This document shows, piece by piece, positions 45,090 through 54,494 of a stretch of DNA of 64,000 nucleotides (position 1 is its first letter; each line of letters starts with the position of its first letter). Below the pieces are notes generated by a model that was not told where the DNA came from, ran no database searches, and worked only from the letters and a program-made list of their open reading frames with translations. The translations under genes were made by a program, and so were the position numbers. Source of the DNA: Thermococcus sp. 4557 (GTDB lineage: Archaea; Methanobacteriota_B; Thermococci; Thermococcales; Thermococcaceae). The DNA is taken from NCBI RefSeq assembly GCF_000221185.1, contig NC_015865.1, positions 1,116,001-1,180,000 on the forward strand, read 5' to 3'.

Positions 45090-46817
45090 TCATAACCTGT
45101 GCTCACACCATTCGCGATTCTCCCAGTCACCGTGAACCTCGCCCGGGATGTGGCCGGTATCCGCAACGGCCCAGTCGAGGTTGTAGTTCCCCATGAGGGC
45201 CCTCAGCTCACCCCGCAGGTCGCGCTTTCCAACGTAGAGGGCCGCCCTGGTGACGACGTTGTAACCGCTGTTGGGAGCCTCAGGTTCCAACGCATCGAGC
45301 CACGCTTTTTCGCCCGCCTCCCAGCCCTGCAAGGAGGGGATCGCTCCAAGGTTCCAGAGGTGATAGAGGTTCTCGAAGTTTAGGAGTTTGAGGTATGCCT
45401 CCACGAAGAGGCTCTGGAGTTCACCGCCTTCGAAATAATCCATCAGCTCAACGAGTGCCTTCGCCATGACCGAGACGTTGCCGAAGGCAACGCGCGTGTC
45501 GAGGTTCTCCCAGAAGCGCGGGCAGGAGTGGTTGGCGAGGAGCATCAGGTAGTAGATCCTTCCGAGTTTTAGGGCGTTCCCCTCGCCGTTGGCCGGCTCG
45601 AGAATGTAATCGAGTGAAGTTTCCATGCCGAAGTAATCGTAGTAGTCCCTGAAGAAAATCCTCGCGTAGCGGACGAGGAACTCCTCAGCGTCGGCCCCAA
45701 GCCCTTCGAGGCCCTTCAGAACCCCCAGCCTGACGGTTCTGTTGAGCTCCTCAAAGAGCCTCGTGAAGGCGACCTTCCAGAGCTGAGAGATTTTCCTGCC
45801 GTTCACTTCTCTCGCGAAAACCTTTCCATCGACCCTCCTGTATCCCAGCCACCGGGAATCGCTCGTCTTGCCGTCCGTGCTCAGGTCGAAGTAGTCGCTC
45901 CAGGCGGAGTAGTCCTTAACCCCCATCTCAAAGGAGCACTCGCCGTCCAAGCGCTTGAACTCGCCCGAGAGCTTCCTCCTCACGAACTCCATCGCCGAGA
46001 CCCGCTCGACGCCGCTCCTCTCAAGCCCCTCCATCCAGGCAGTGAAGCGGTCGAGCTGTGCAGGGTTTCCGAGGAGGCTCTCAAGGTCGCTGGCGGTGAA
46101 GATTAGATAGGGAACGCCGAGGTTCTCCTTGTGGTCATCGCGGTGGGAGAGGGTCGCCGAGACCAACCCCTGAACGTCGAGGGTGTTGAAGGCAAAGGCG
46201 TCGCTTATGCCCCACTCCCTTCCGAAGACGAAGGAGTTTGAATAGCGGTTGCAGGAGTGCTTCGCCTGGGGAAGGTCGTAGAGGAGCTGCCTCTCGTCGA
46301 GGAGGAAGACCAGCTTCCTGTCCGTTTGGGACTCGATTATCTGGGCCGTTCTTCTCGTTATCACTGCCTCAGGAAGCCAGTAGCCGATTACGGGCTTATC
46401 ATCCATCAGCGGGGCGTAGAAGTCAAAGGAAACCCTCGCCAGGATTCTCTGCTCAAACTCATCAAGGTGGGGAACTATCGGGTGGAATGGCGTTGTAGGG
46501 ACGGCGTCAAATCTCCTGAGAAGCTCGACGGCCTCTTCAAATGCACCCTTATGGTAACGGAGGAGCATCAGAAACGTGAAGGGCTCTATGTCTATGCTCA
46601 CCCCCTTCATGCGCGAGAGGGTGTCGGCTATGTGCTCATAGGAGTAGAGCATTGCCCTCGTCCAGTTCTCGCCCCTGACCTCCTCTCCCCGGATTTTTAT
46701 CGCGACGGGGCTCTTCCTCTCCTCGTACTCTATCGGCCTTGACCCGCCGCCGTCCTTAACGTAAACTATGTCGCCGGGCTGGTAGGCGTGGAAGTGGTGT
46801 GCGTACTTCATCTGCAT
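45090..46817 (-). CDS. Glycoside hydrolase family 57 protein
   Basis: A 575-residue protein opening MKYAHHFHAYQPGDIV, the first conserved GH57 region with catalytic-face His residues. VIGYWLPEAVITRRTAQII is the W-L-P-E region, and FGREWGISDAFAF and TASDLESLLG follow in the barrel. GH57 enzymes act on alpha-glucans (amylases, branching enzymes, glucanotransferases); the specificity here is not clear. A motif almost identical to the Thermococcales glycolytic motif overlaps the predicted transcript start at 46820-46836, so control by TrmBL1/Tgr, possibly encoded at the end of this window, is likely. Confidence 0.88.
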   Translation of the reverse strand: MQMKYAHHFHAYQPGDIVYVKDGGGSRPIEYEERKSPVAIKIRGEEVRGENWTRAMLYSYEHIADTLSRMKGVSIDIEPFTFLMLLRYHKGAFEEAVELLRRFDAVPTTPFHPIVPHLDEFEQRILARVSFDFYAPLMDDKPVIGYWLPEAVITRRTAQIIESQTDRKLVFLLDERQLLYDLPQAKHSCNRYSNSFVFGREWGISDAFAFNTLDVQGLVSATLSHRDDHKENLGVPYLIFTASDLESLLGNPAQLDRFTAWMEGLERSGVERVSAMEFVRRKLSGEFKRLDGECSFEMGVKDYSAWSDYFDLSTDGKTSDSRWLGYRRVDGKVFAREVNGRKISQLWKVAFTRLFEELNRTVRLGVLKGLEGLGADAEEFLVRYARIFFRDYYDYFGMETSLDYILEPANGEGNALKLGRIYYLMLLANHSCPRFWENLDTRVAFGNVSVMAKALVELMDYFEGGELQSLFVEAYLKLLNFENLYHLWNLGAIPSLQGWEAGEKAWLDALEPEAPNSGYNVVTRAALYVGKRDLRGELRALMGNYNLDWAVADTGHIPGEVHGDWENREWCEHRL

Positions 46818-46819
46818 TG

Positions 46820-46836
46820 TCTCACCGGGAGTGATA
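46820..46836. promoter_or_regulatory. Near-perfect Thermococcales glycolytic motif (TGM)
   Basis: The sequence TCTCACCGGGAGTGATA matches the known TGM consensus TATCAC-N5-GTGATA at 11 of 12 fixed positions. It lies between a TATA-like AAATAAGTG (near 46846-46854, minus strand) and the GH57 start codon at 46817. A TGM downstream of the TATA box is the arrangement for repression by TrmBL1/Tgr without sugar. Confidence 0.7.
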
Positions 46837-46891
46837 CATCGCGGACACTTATTTGGGTTTCGGAGAAATTAGAGGGCATTTTTACCCAGAT

Positions 46892-47251
46892 ATGCCCGAT
46901 AGATTAATAAACCTGTGCATTGAGATTCCAGCGGTGGGGAAGATGGAGCGCGAATTTAGGAAGATTCTAGGCGAAGACTTAGCCAACTACCTTGAACTCA
47001 TGAGGGCAAAGCTGGCCTTCGCCGAGGAGCTGTACGGGATAAAAATGAACTACGTGCCCCTCATCACGGAAGGGGAGATAGTGATCCTCGATAAGAACGA
47101 CGGGAAGATCAAATGGCTGAAGACCAAAAGACCACTCACCATTGAGGAGTTCAAGGCATTGGCGGATAAGATAAAGGACAACCTCGAGTCGGGGTACGTG
47201 GAAAGCCTTCTGGCGATGAACATGTCCTGCGTCAACGGGCCAGGTGAATAA
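46892..47251 (+). CDS. Small protein of unknown function
   Basis: A 119-residue soluble, mostly helical protein (AVGKMEREFRKILGEDLANY, then LTIEEFKALADKIKDNLE). No family is recognised. ATG 46892 was chosen; a TTG at 46853 in the same frame would overlap the divergent promoter of the GH57 gene. Divergence from the GH57 gene could mean shared regulation. Confidence 0.6.
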   Translation: MPDRLINLCIEIPAVGKMEREFRKILGEDLANYLELMRAKLAFAEELYGIKMNYVPLITEGEIVILDKNDGKIKWLKTKRPLTIEEFKALADKIKDNLESGYVESLLAMNMSCVNGPGE

Positions 47252-47281
47252 TCTTTTAAATCCTCCCCCTTAATCCATGCG

Positions 47282-48118
47282 ATGAACCGCTCGGAGCTCG
47301 TGCTTCTCGGCATCACGGCGATATGGGGCTTCACGTTCCCGGCCATGAAGGTTAGCCTCGATTACCTTCCCCCGATTCTATTCCTGGCGTATCGCTTCGG
47401 GATAGCATCCCTCTTGATGCTCATCCTCTTCCGCTCGAAGGTCCTCAGGAGAGAGACGTTCAAGGAGGGCTTCGTTCTGGGAACGACACTCTTCTTCGGC
47501 CACGGCTTCCAGATAGTGGGGCTCAAATACACCACCGCCTCAAACTCCGCCTTCATAACGTCCCTCTACGTCGTCTTCACGCCGTTCATAGCGTATTTCA
47601 TTCTCAGGGATAGACTCAAGCTCAGGGACGCCGCCTCACTCGCAATAGCGCTGACCGGTCTCTACTTAATTTCCGGAGCGAGCCTGAACTTCAACTACGG
47701 CGACCTGCTCACCGTCCTCTGCGCCATCAGCTTCGCCTTTCAGATAGTCCTGGTCCAGAAGTTCGGGGAGAAGGACTACCTGAGCTTAGCCTTCTGGCAG
47801 ATAACCTGGAATTTCGTCTTTTCGCTGGTTTTCGCCCTCGTAGCCGAGCCGTTCACCTTCCCCACAGACCCGCTGCCGTGGGCTGGGGTGCTCTACACCT
47901 CCATCTTTGCCACGGTGATAGCGTTCACACTCCAGGTGAAGCACCAGAGGAACACGAGGGCGCACAAGGCGGCGCTGATTTACTCCGCGGAGCCAATATT
48001 CGGCCACATAGCGGCGTTCATAACGATAGGGGAAATCCTAAGCGCCAAGGGCTACCTGGGTGCGGCGCTGATAATGGCGGGAATATGGAACGAGATTAGA
48101 AAAGATGAAAGAGGCTAA
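47282..48118 (+). CDS. EamA/DMT-superfamily transporter
   Basis: A 278-residue permease with ten membrane helices in two EamA repeats: the first opens LVLLGITAIWGFTFPAMKVS, and the second includes GDLLTVLCAISFAFQIVLVQ. EAMA-type signatures such as ALIYSAEPIFGHIAAFITIG-like appear near the end. The substrate is unknown (metabolites or amino acids in relatives). TATA CTTTTAAAT at 47254-47262 lies about 25 bases before the ATG, so the mRNA is probably leaderless. Its stop overlaps the stop of the convergent gene at 48115. Confidence 0.9.
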   Translation: MNRSELVLLGITAIWGFTFPAMKVSLDYLPPILFLAYRFGIASLLMLILFRSKVLRRETFKEGFVLGTTLFFGHGFQIVGLKYTTASNSAFITSLYVVFTPFIAYFILRDRLKLRDAASLAIALTGLYLISGASLNFNYGDLLTVLCAISFAFQIVLVQKFGEKDYLSLAFWQITWNFVFSLVFALVAEPFTFPTDPLPWAGVLYTSIFATVIAFTLQVKHQRNTRAHKAALIYSAEPIFGHIAAFITIGEILSAKGYLGAALIMAGIWNEIRKDERG

Positions 48119-49533
48119 ACCTTGAACTTTGCCTCGCCGACGCCTATGTTGGTCTCAACCCTGACGATAACTCCGCCGCTCTCCATTGCCTCCCTGATGG
48201 AACCATCCTCGTCCGGAACTTCAATCGTTCCGGTGCCCTTCCCTTTCAGCTTCTTTGAGCCATCCACGAGTTTGGGCTTCTTGATGTCTGCCACCTCGAC
48301 TTTGCTGGGCAGGGCGAGAACCCTGAGGCGCAGCAGCATCGCGTCATTCTTGGAGGTGTTCTCAATCCTCACCTTCAGCTTACCATCACCGGCCCGGGCA
48401 TCGACGACCTTTATGGGGCCCTTCTTCCTCATCAGAAACAGCGCCACCAGAACCACCAACACCGCGGCCAGGCCGATGTAGATATAGCGGTTCTCCTCTC
48501 CCCCCGTCACGCCAGGGCCCGGGGCCGCGCTGACACCGGCCATCTCGGGGGTTACTTCAAGGCTCTTAACCTCCGTCCTGGCATAGAGCTGCCCGTTTGA
48601 GTAGAGGAGCATCCGGAAGGAGTACGTCCCAGGCTTCCAACCATCGGTGGGGACGTAGTTGTACTTGAACTCCGTGTCATTGAGGGGAAGGAGGGGTATC
48701 TTTGAGACGCTGACGTTCTCCAGCGGCTTCCCATTATAGGCAACGCTGAGGACTATCTCCGCGTTCTTAAGGGGCCGGAACAGGTTGCGGACGGTTGAAA
48801 CGACGTAGGTGTAGCCTATCCTGCCCTCGGCGTTCGTGGCGGGAGCGGCGTCAAAGGCCAGGAAGTAAACCGTCCTGACAACCAGTTTAACCCCCTTCTC
48901 TTCGTTCGGGCCGACCTCGAACTCAGTGGAGTTCAGGAAATTGCCGGCGAGGTACGCCTCAACGCGGTACTTTCCGGGTGCCACCACCGCCTCCAGCCTG
49001 CCGGTGTCCGTGCGTTCTATCGGATACTTGGAGGGAAGGGAAAGAAGCACGGTATCAACCGGGACCACGTTTCCGGTAACGTCAACCACAACCACCCGAA
49101 CGGTTGAACCCTCGCCCGTCACCACCACTGTGGCCTTTAGGGCGCCCGATGGCGTTGCTATGCTCTCGTTTCCAACCTGCTTTATCTCCTCACCGCCCAC
49201 CACAACGGTGTAGTTCCCGGGGGGACAGTTTGGAGCAGCTTTTAGGGTGACGTAGACGACCTTCCTTTCTCCAGGCTCAAGTGTGAACTCGTTCTCCGAG
49301 AACTCCACCCTCAGAAGGTCAGTCTGGGGATCCACCTGATACACCATTCTAACGTGGATGGTTTCGTTGGAGGGGTTGCTGATGACGACCTTCGAGCCGC
49401 TGACAGTGCCCCCAATGGGAACCTGGTACGTGTGCGCGTAGAAATCGCCCGAGACACCGATGTACGCCGCGACCATTGAGGCAGTCAAAAGAACCAGGAG
49501 GAGCGGCAACAGACCCAGCACCACCCGCTTCAT
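48115..49533 (-). CDS. Membrane-anchored secreted protein with NEW3/COG1470-like domains
   Basis: A 472-residue protein. The signal peptide is MKRVVLGLLPLLLVLLTAS. Beta-sandwich domains follow (NPSNETIHVRMVYQVDP; TLEPGERKVVYVTLKAAPNC-like NEW3 pattern; GKYRVEAYLAG). A membrane helix lies near residue 365 (YIYIGLAAVLVVLVALFLMR), and a cytosolic beta domain of about 90 residues ends the protein. Such proteins may link envelope components to the cell. ATG 49533 follows GGGGGTGG; an earlier ATG at 49560 would place the ribosome site inside the gene. Confidence 0.8.
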   Translation of the reverse strand: MKRVVLGLLPLLLVLLTASMVAAYIGVSGDFYAHTYQVPIGGTVSGSKVVISNPSNETIHVRMVYQVDPQTDLLRVEFSENEFTLEPGERKVVYVTLKAAPNCPPGNYTVVVGGEEIKQVGNESIATPSGALKATVVVTGEGSTVRVVVVDVTGNVVPVDTVLLSLPSKYPIERTDTGRLEAVVAPGKYRVEAYLAGNFLNSTEFEVGPNEEKGVKLVVRTVYFLAFDAAPATNAEGRIGYTYVVSTVRNLFRPLKNAEIVLSVAYNGKPLENVSVSKIPLLPLNDTEFKYNYVPTDGWKPGTYSFRMLLYSNGQLYARTEVKSLEVTPEMAGVSAAPGPGVTGGEENRYIYIGLAAVLVVLVALFLMRKKGPIKVVDARAGDGKLKVRIENTSKNDAMLLRLRVLALPSKVEVADIKKPKLVDGSKKLKGKGTGTIEVPDEDGSIREAMESGGVIVRVETNIGVGEAKFKV

Positions 49534-49655
49534 CGAACCACCCCCACCAATTTTAAACACTTAAAGTATTTAAACCCTGTGGTGAACCGCCGTGGCAGAA
49601 GACGGCTTGAGAACAGAAAACCTGCAAAAATCAAAAGGGGAAAGATTCAGAGGCT

Positions 49656-50735
49656 TCAGGCGTTGGTCACCTGGAAGTATACATGTCCAACGTAGGTATC
49701 CTGGGCGATGTTGCTGCCAACGTCGAGCCAGAGGTAGGCATAGTGGTGGGCACCGTTGCCGGCGCTGGCGTCACCGTCACCGGTCGGACCGTTCTGGTTG
49801 TCGAGCCAGACGGTGTAGGTAGTGGCTATTGCACTGGCGGAGCCGGCATCATTGTTGGCGTTTATCTTGAGGAGTATCTTCTTGTCTCCAGGTGTTGCAG
49901 TGGTAACATTAACATACCCGGTACTGTCAGTGACACCAATCCACTGCGTATCACTCTTGACGTTGACATCGTAGTTACCGTTGCTGACGACGTAGACGTC
50001 CAGGTATCCAGTGTTCGGCGAGGTCACCGGGTTGTTGTTGCTCTGCGGGCTGACGATTCCAAAGGCGAAGTTCGGGGTAACGTATATCTCACCGTACCAG
50101 TTGATGGTGTATCCATAGCCGGTGTATGGGTCGCTCTCACTGTTGCTGTCATCGATAACCTTGACCTGGAAGTCCCAGTCACCAGTAGCAACTCCATCGT
50201 TGGCCTCCTTCGCGGTCTTACCAACGATTATCTCGACGCTGAACGTTCCGGTGCTCTGCTCCCAGACGTCCGGGTCGCTCTGGTTCACTATCTGCCAGGT
50301 TCCAAACGTGGTGCCAATCTCGCTGCCGGTGGCGTCGTAGAACTTCCAGGTTCCTGGCTGGTCGCTGTACGGGGTTCTGACGTACTTTAGTATCACGTAG
50401 CTGCTGGAGCTTGTATCTCCGGCAGGAAGTCCTCCGGCCTGAGTATTGTCCGTGTCGTAGTAGAACCAGATGGTTATCTCCTTTATATCGTCCATTGTGT
50501 TGAGGTCGCTTACGGTTATGTTTATCCAGTACTTGTTCCCTGGAGTCGCCTGGGTAGTCTCGGTCTTACCGTCCTGCTCGTAGAACTTAACGTCCGTGAC
50601 CTGCGGGGCCACTGCTCCAATGCTGAACTGTCCGCCGCTGTTGGCCTCGGTGTCCGCGCTGACAAAAGGCACCGCTACCAGAGCCATGCTAACAAACATC
50701 ACGAAGAGGGCCTTCCACACCTTCGCCCCTGCCAT
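49656..50735 (-). CDS. Secreted beta-rich surface protein, unknown
   Basis: A 359-residue protein with signal peptide VWKALFVMFVSMALVAVPFVSA and a mature chain rich in Thr, Ser, Asn and Asp. It resembles S-layer or pilin-like proteins in composition (APQVTDVKFYEQDGKTETT; GYLDVYVVSNGNYDVNVKSD). No membrane helix or sorting tail is seen at the C-terminus (VGHVYFQVTNA). The ribosome site GGAGGGAGGGGTC lies before the ATG. Function unknown, probably extracellular. Confidence 0.72.
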   Translation of the reverse strand: MAGAKVWKALFVMFVSMALVAVPFVSADTEANSGGQFSIGAVAPQVTDVKFYEQDGKTETTQATPGNKYWINITVSDLNTMDDIKEITIWFYYDTDNTQAGGLPAGDTSSSSYVILKYVRTPYSDQPGTWKFYDATGSEIGTTFGTWQIVNQSDPDVWEQSTGTFSVEIIVGKTAKEANDGVATGDWDFQVKVIDDSNSESDPYTGYGYTINWYGEIYVTPNFAFGIVSPQSNNNPVTSPNTGYLDVYVVSNGNYDVNVKSDTQWIGVTDSTGYVNVTTATPGDKKILLKINANNDAGSASAIATTYTVWLDNQNGPTGDGDASAGNGAHHYAYLWLDVGSNIAQDTYVGHVYFQVTNA

Positions 50736-51134
50736 GACCCCTCCCTCCTCGGAAGGAGCTGTTCAAATTCGATCATTGGGGGGTTCGATTTCAGCAGGGG
50801 CAAGTTCAAATTTTGGCACAATTTTTATCTCCGTGAATATATACTAAGGAAATGTTATTTAAAATTTTCGTTACTAAAAGTCCCGATAATAAAAAAGTTC
50901 GCATTATTTCAGCATATTTTCAAACAAACGTAATTGATATAATAAATTGAAAGATATCCAAAACCTTAATGCGCAACATGTGGTATCTTCAAAAAAGCAA
51001 AATCCTAATTGGGAGAGAATTGCAAATACTGCATACCAAATGTAAAGTAGCATGTGATGTCTCCATCACCCAGGGAGCTGACCCTTGGTCGGGGACACGA
51101 AAACCTTATAAGCTCGCTCCCCAATTTTGCCCCG
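50736..51134. other. Long intergenic region between secreted protein and ileS
   Basis: At the left is the minus-strand leader of the secreted protein gene, with TATA-like TTAGTATATATTC near 50834-50847 and a 75-base leader. That leader contains TTCAAATT twice (near 50763 and 50802) and a small hairpin CTCC-TTCCGA-GGAG near its ribosome site. From 50860 to 51090 the DNA is AT-rich with no gene seen. CTTATAAG at 51105-51112 is the ileS TATA box. Confidence 0.5.
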
Positions 51135-51188
51135 ATGCCCATGAGGGGGGAGTGTTTTATCCTTCGCTTCGCCCGTTTCGCGGCTTGA
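51135..51188 (+). CDS. Leader peptide candidate upstream of ileS
   Basis: TATA CTTATAAG at 51105-51112 predicts a transcript start at about 51134. The ATG at 51135 therefore sits at the very 5' end and opens a 17-codon frame (MPMRGECFILRFARFAA), stopping at 51186-51188. The second ATG at 51141 would give 15 codons. The run AGGGGGG near the start can pair with CCCCCT at 51191-51196, just past the stop. After 54 bases comes the ileS start with its own GGAGGG site. Translation of the leader could sense amino-acid supply; it holds one Ile codon and several Arg and Phe codons. Confidence 0.5.
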   Translation: MPMRGECFILRFARFAA

Positions 51189-51242
51189 GTCCCCCTGTTC
51201 TAGGGTAGTCCATCCTAAAGATCATTTCTGGAGGGTTTTGAC

Positions 51243-54200
51243 ATGATAAAGGAACCGGAGTTTAGGGAGTACACCCCAGGGAAGCTTGAGGAAAAGGTCG
51301 AGCGATTTTGGGAGGAGAACAACACCTACGAGAAAGTGAAATCCCTGCGCCAGAACGGCCCGAAGTACTACTTCCTCGACGGGCCGCCCTACGTCAGCGG
51401 TGCAATACACCTCGGAACGGCCTGGAACAAGATAATCAAGGACATGATAATCCGCTTTAGGACGATGCAGGGCTACAACGTGCGCAGACAGCCAGGCTTC
51501 GACATGCACGGCCTCCCGATAGAGGTGAAAGTGGAGCAGGCCCTTGGCCTCAAGATAAAGAAGGACATAGAGACGGAGATAGGAGTGGACAACTTCATCA
51601 AGAAGTGCAAGGAGTTCGCCCTCAACAACCTCAAGGTCATGACGGAGCAGTTTAAGATGCTCGGCGTCTGGATGGACTGGGACAACCCCTACATGACCAT
51701 AAAGAACGAGTACATCGAATCAGGCTGGTTCACGCTCAAGAGGGCCCACGAGAAGGGCCTGCTTGAGAAGGACAAGCGCGTCCTCCACTGGTGCCCGCGC
51801 TGTGAGACGGCCCTTGCCGAGCATGAGGTCCGCGGAGAGTACAAGATAAGGAAAGATCCGAGCATATACGTAAAGTTCCCGGTTGAGGGCAAGGAGAACG
51901 AGTACCTCCTCATCTGGACGACGACACCGTGGACCCTCCCGGCCAACCTTGCCGTCACCGTTCACGCGGACTACGACTACGCCAAGGTCAGAGTTGAAAC
52001 TGAGAACGGAGAGGAATACTGGATAATAGCGAAGGCCCTCGTTGAGAGGGTCCTGGGCGAAGTCGGCGTCAAGGGCGAGATAGTTGAGGAGTTCAAGGGC
52101 GAGGAGCTTGAAGGCATACGCTACGTCCACGTCCTCATGGACGAGTATCCAGCCCAGAAGGAATTCCGCGAGAAGTACGAGTGGGCGCACCGCGTAATCC
52201 TCGGCGAGCACGTCACCCTCGGCGACGGTACGGGTCTGGTTCACACGGCACCGGGTCACGGTGAGGAGGACTACGAGGTCGGAAGGCAGTACGGCCTGCC
52301 GGTTTACAGCCCGGTTGACGACGAGGGACGCTACACCGAGGGCCACTGGAAGGGAACCTACGTCAAGGACGCAGACCCGGAGATAATAGAACACCTCAAA
52401 GAGAAAGGCTACCTCGTGAAGGCCGGAACGATAGAACACAAGTACCCGCACTGCTGGCGCTGTAAGACCCCGCTCATATTCCGCGCCACAGACCAGTGGT
52501 TCCTCAAGGTGAGCAAGGTCAAGGACCTCATAATCAAGGAGAACGACGAGAAGGTCACCTGGTACCCCGACTGGGTCAAGGTCAGGTACGACAACGGCGT
52601 CATGAACTCGGGTGACTGGGTCATAAGCAGGCAGCGCTACTGGGGAATACCTCTACCGATATGGCAGAGCGAGGACGGCGAGATACACGTCGTTGGAAGC
52701 TTCAAGGAGCTCGTGGAGCTCAGCGTTGCGATAGAGGTTAACGGCGAGAGGATAGAGCTTCCGGAAAGCTACGAGGAGAAGCTCAAGGTCATAGAGGAGA
52801 AGCTTGGCCCGGAGGACCTGCACAGGCCCTACGTCGATGCATTCATCATAAAGGTCAACGGCAAGGAGATGAGGCGCGTTAAAGACGTCGTTGACGTCTG
52901 GTTTGACAGCGGAATAGCGAGCTGGGCCTCCCTCGACTACCCGAGAACGGAGGAGAACTTCAGGAAGCTCTGGCCGGCAGACTTCATAGTCGAGGGTGAG
53001 GACCAGGTCACCAAGTGGTTCTACTCCCAGCAGGCGGCTTCAGTTATAGCCTTCGACACCGTCCCCTACAGGCACGTGGCGATGCACGGCTACGTCCTAG
53101 ATGAAAAGGGCGACAAGATGAGCAAGAGCCTCGGCAACATAATAAGGCCGGAGGAGGTCGTCCAGAAGGAGGGAAGGGACCCCTTCAGGTTCTACATGCT
53201 CTGGGCCACCAACCCGTGGGAGAACCTGCGCTTCAGCTGGAAGGGCCTCGAGCAGGTCAAGAGGATGCTCAACATACTCTGGAACGTCTACGTGCTCAGC
53301 GCCACCTACATGAGCCTGGACAATTTCGACCCGACGAAGCTCAAGCCGGAGGAGCTTCCGTTCCGCGAGGAGGACAGGTGGATACTCAGCAGGGTCAACA
53401 GCCTCGTGGGAGACGTCACCGAGGGCATAGAGACCTTCAGGCTCACAAAGGCGACGAGAGCGATATACCACTTCGTCGTTGAGGACCTGAGCCGCTGGTA
53501 TGTAAGGCTCATCAGAAAGCGCATGTGGGTCGAGGGCGACGACCCGGACAAGTTAGCAGCTTATTACACCGTCTGGAAGGTCTTCGACGTCCTGCTGAGA
53601 CTCATGGCACCGTTTACCCCGTACATAGCGGAGGAGATATACCAGAACATGCTCAGGCCGTTCGTCGGAGTGGAGAGCGTCCACATGCTCGACTGGCCGG
53701 AGGTCGAGGAAGAGGCAAGAGACGAGGAGCTTGAGAGGGAGATGGAGTACGTCAGGAGGATAGTCGAGGCCGGCTCTTCAGCGAGGCAGAGGGCCAAGAT
53801 AAAGCTCCGCTACCCGGTCAGGAGGATAATAGTAGAGACCGAGGACGAGACGGTTAAGAAGGCCGTCGAGAGGCTCAACAGAATACTCCGCGACCAGCTC
53901 AACGCCAAGGAGGTCGTCGTCGGCAAGGTCGAGCGCGAGCTCGTCATAAAGCCCAACTTCGCCAAGGTCGGGCCCGAGTTCAAGGGTGACGCCAAGCTCG
54001 TCTCCCAGTGGATAGCCGAACACGGCAGGGAACTCTACGAGGCCGGCGAGATGGACGTCGAGCTCGAAGGAAAGACCTTCCACCTCACGAGGGAGCACCT
54101 GACCATCGAGGAAAAGCTGCCTGACTTCTTTGTCGCCGAGGACTTCGAGGGCGGAAGGGTCTTCGTGGACAAGACCCTCACCAGGGAGCTCCTCGCTGAA

Positions 54201-54446
54201 GGCCTCGCCAGGGAGTTCGTCAGGAGGATACAGGAGATGAGGAAGCGCCTTGATTTGGACGTCAACGACAGGATAGTCGTCACCATAGAGACCACCGACG
54301 AGAACCGCGAACTGCTCGAGGAGAACCTCGACTACATAAAGAAGGAGACCAGGGCGACCGGGGTGGTCTTCGGCGAGGCCAAGGGCTACGTCGTCGAATG
54401 GCCCGAGGTTCAGGCGAAGATAGGGATTGAGAAGGTGGAAGGGTGA
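51243..54446 (+). CDS. ileS: Isoleucyl-tRNA synthetase
   Basis: A 1067-residue class I synthetase that charges tRNA-Ile with isoleucine. The HIGH-type motif appears as VSGAIHLGTAWNK, the editing domain contains LIWTTTPWTLPANLAV and HTAPGHGEEDYE, and the second motif is DKMSKSLGNIIRP. The anticodon-binding helical domain starts near FDPTKLKPEELPF. Length is usual for archaeal IleS. The start ATG follows GGAGGG at 51230-51235. A leader ORF and hairpin precede it (51135-51200). Confidence 0.96.
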   Translation: MIKEPEFREYTPGKLEEKVERFWEENNTYEKVKSLRQNGPKYYFLDGPPYVSGAIHLGTAWNKIIKDMIIRFRTMQGYNVRRQPGFDMHGLPIEVKVEQALGLKIKKDIETEIGVDNFIKKCKEFALNNLKVMTEQFKMLGVWMDWDNPYMTIKNEYIESGWFTLKRAHEKGLLEKDKRVLHWCPRCETALAEHEVRGEYKIRKDPSIYVKFPVEGKENEYLLIWTTTPWTLPANLAVTVHADYDYAKVRVETENGEEYWIIAKALVERVLGEVGVKGEIVEEFKGEELEGIRYVHVLMDEYPAQKEFREKYEWAHRVILGEHVTLGDGTGLVHTAPGHGEEDYEVGRQYGLPVYSPVDDEGRYTEGHWKGTYVKDADPEIIEHLKEKGYLVKAGTIEHKYPHCWRCKTPLIFRATDQWFLKVSKVKDLIIKENDEKVTWYPDWVKVRYDNGVMNSGDWVISRQRYWGIPLPIWQSEDGEIHVVGSFKELVELSVAIEVNGERIELPESYEEKLKVIEEKLGPEDLHRPYVDAFIIKVNGKEMRRVKDVVDVWFDSGIASWASLDYPRTEENFRKLWPADFIVEGEDQVTKWFYSQQAASVIAFDTVPYRHVAMHGYVLDEKGDKMSKSLGNIIRPEEVVQKEGRDPFRFYMLWATNPWENLRFSWKGLEQVKRMLNILWNVYVLSATYMSLDNFDPTKLKPEELPFREEDRWILSRVNSLVGDVTEGIETFRLTKATRAIYHFVVEDLSRWYVRLIRKRMWVEGDDPDKLAAYYTVWKVFDVLLRLMAPFTPYIAEEIYQNMLRPFVGVESVHMLDWPEVEEEARDEELEREMEYVRRIVEAGSSARQRAKIKLRYPVRRIIVETEDETVKKAVERLNRILRDQLNAKEVVVGKVERELVIKPNFAKVGPEFKGDAKLVSQWIAEHGRELYEAGEMDVELEGKTFHLTREHLTIEEKLPDFFVAEDFEGGRVFVDKTLTRELLAEGLAREFVRRIQEMRKRLDLDVNDRIVVTIETTDENRELLEENLDYIKKETRATGVVFGEAKGYVVEWPEVQAKIGIEKVEG

Positions 54447-54494
54447 TTAGACCTCACTCGCCTTTCTGATTTTTCGTTTTCCCATTTGGTGTAG

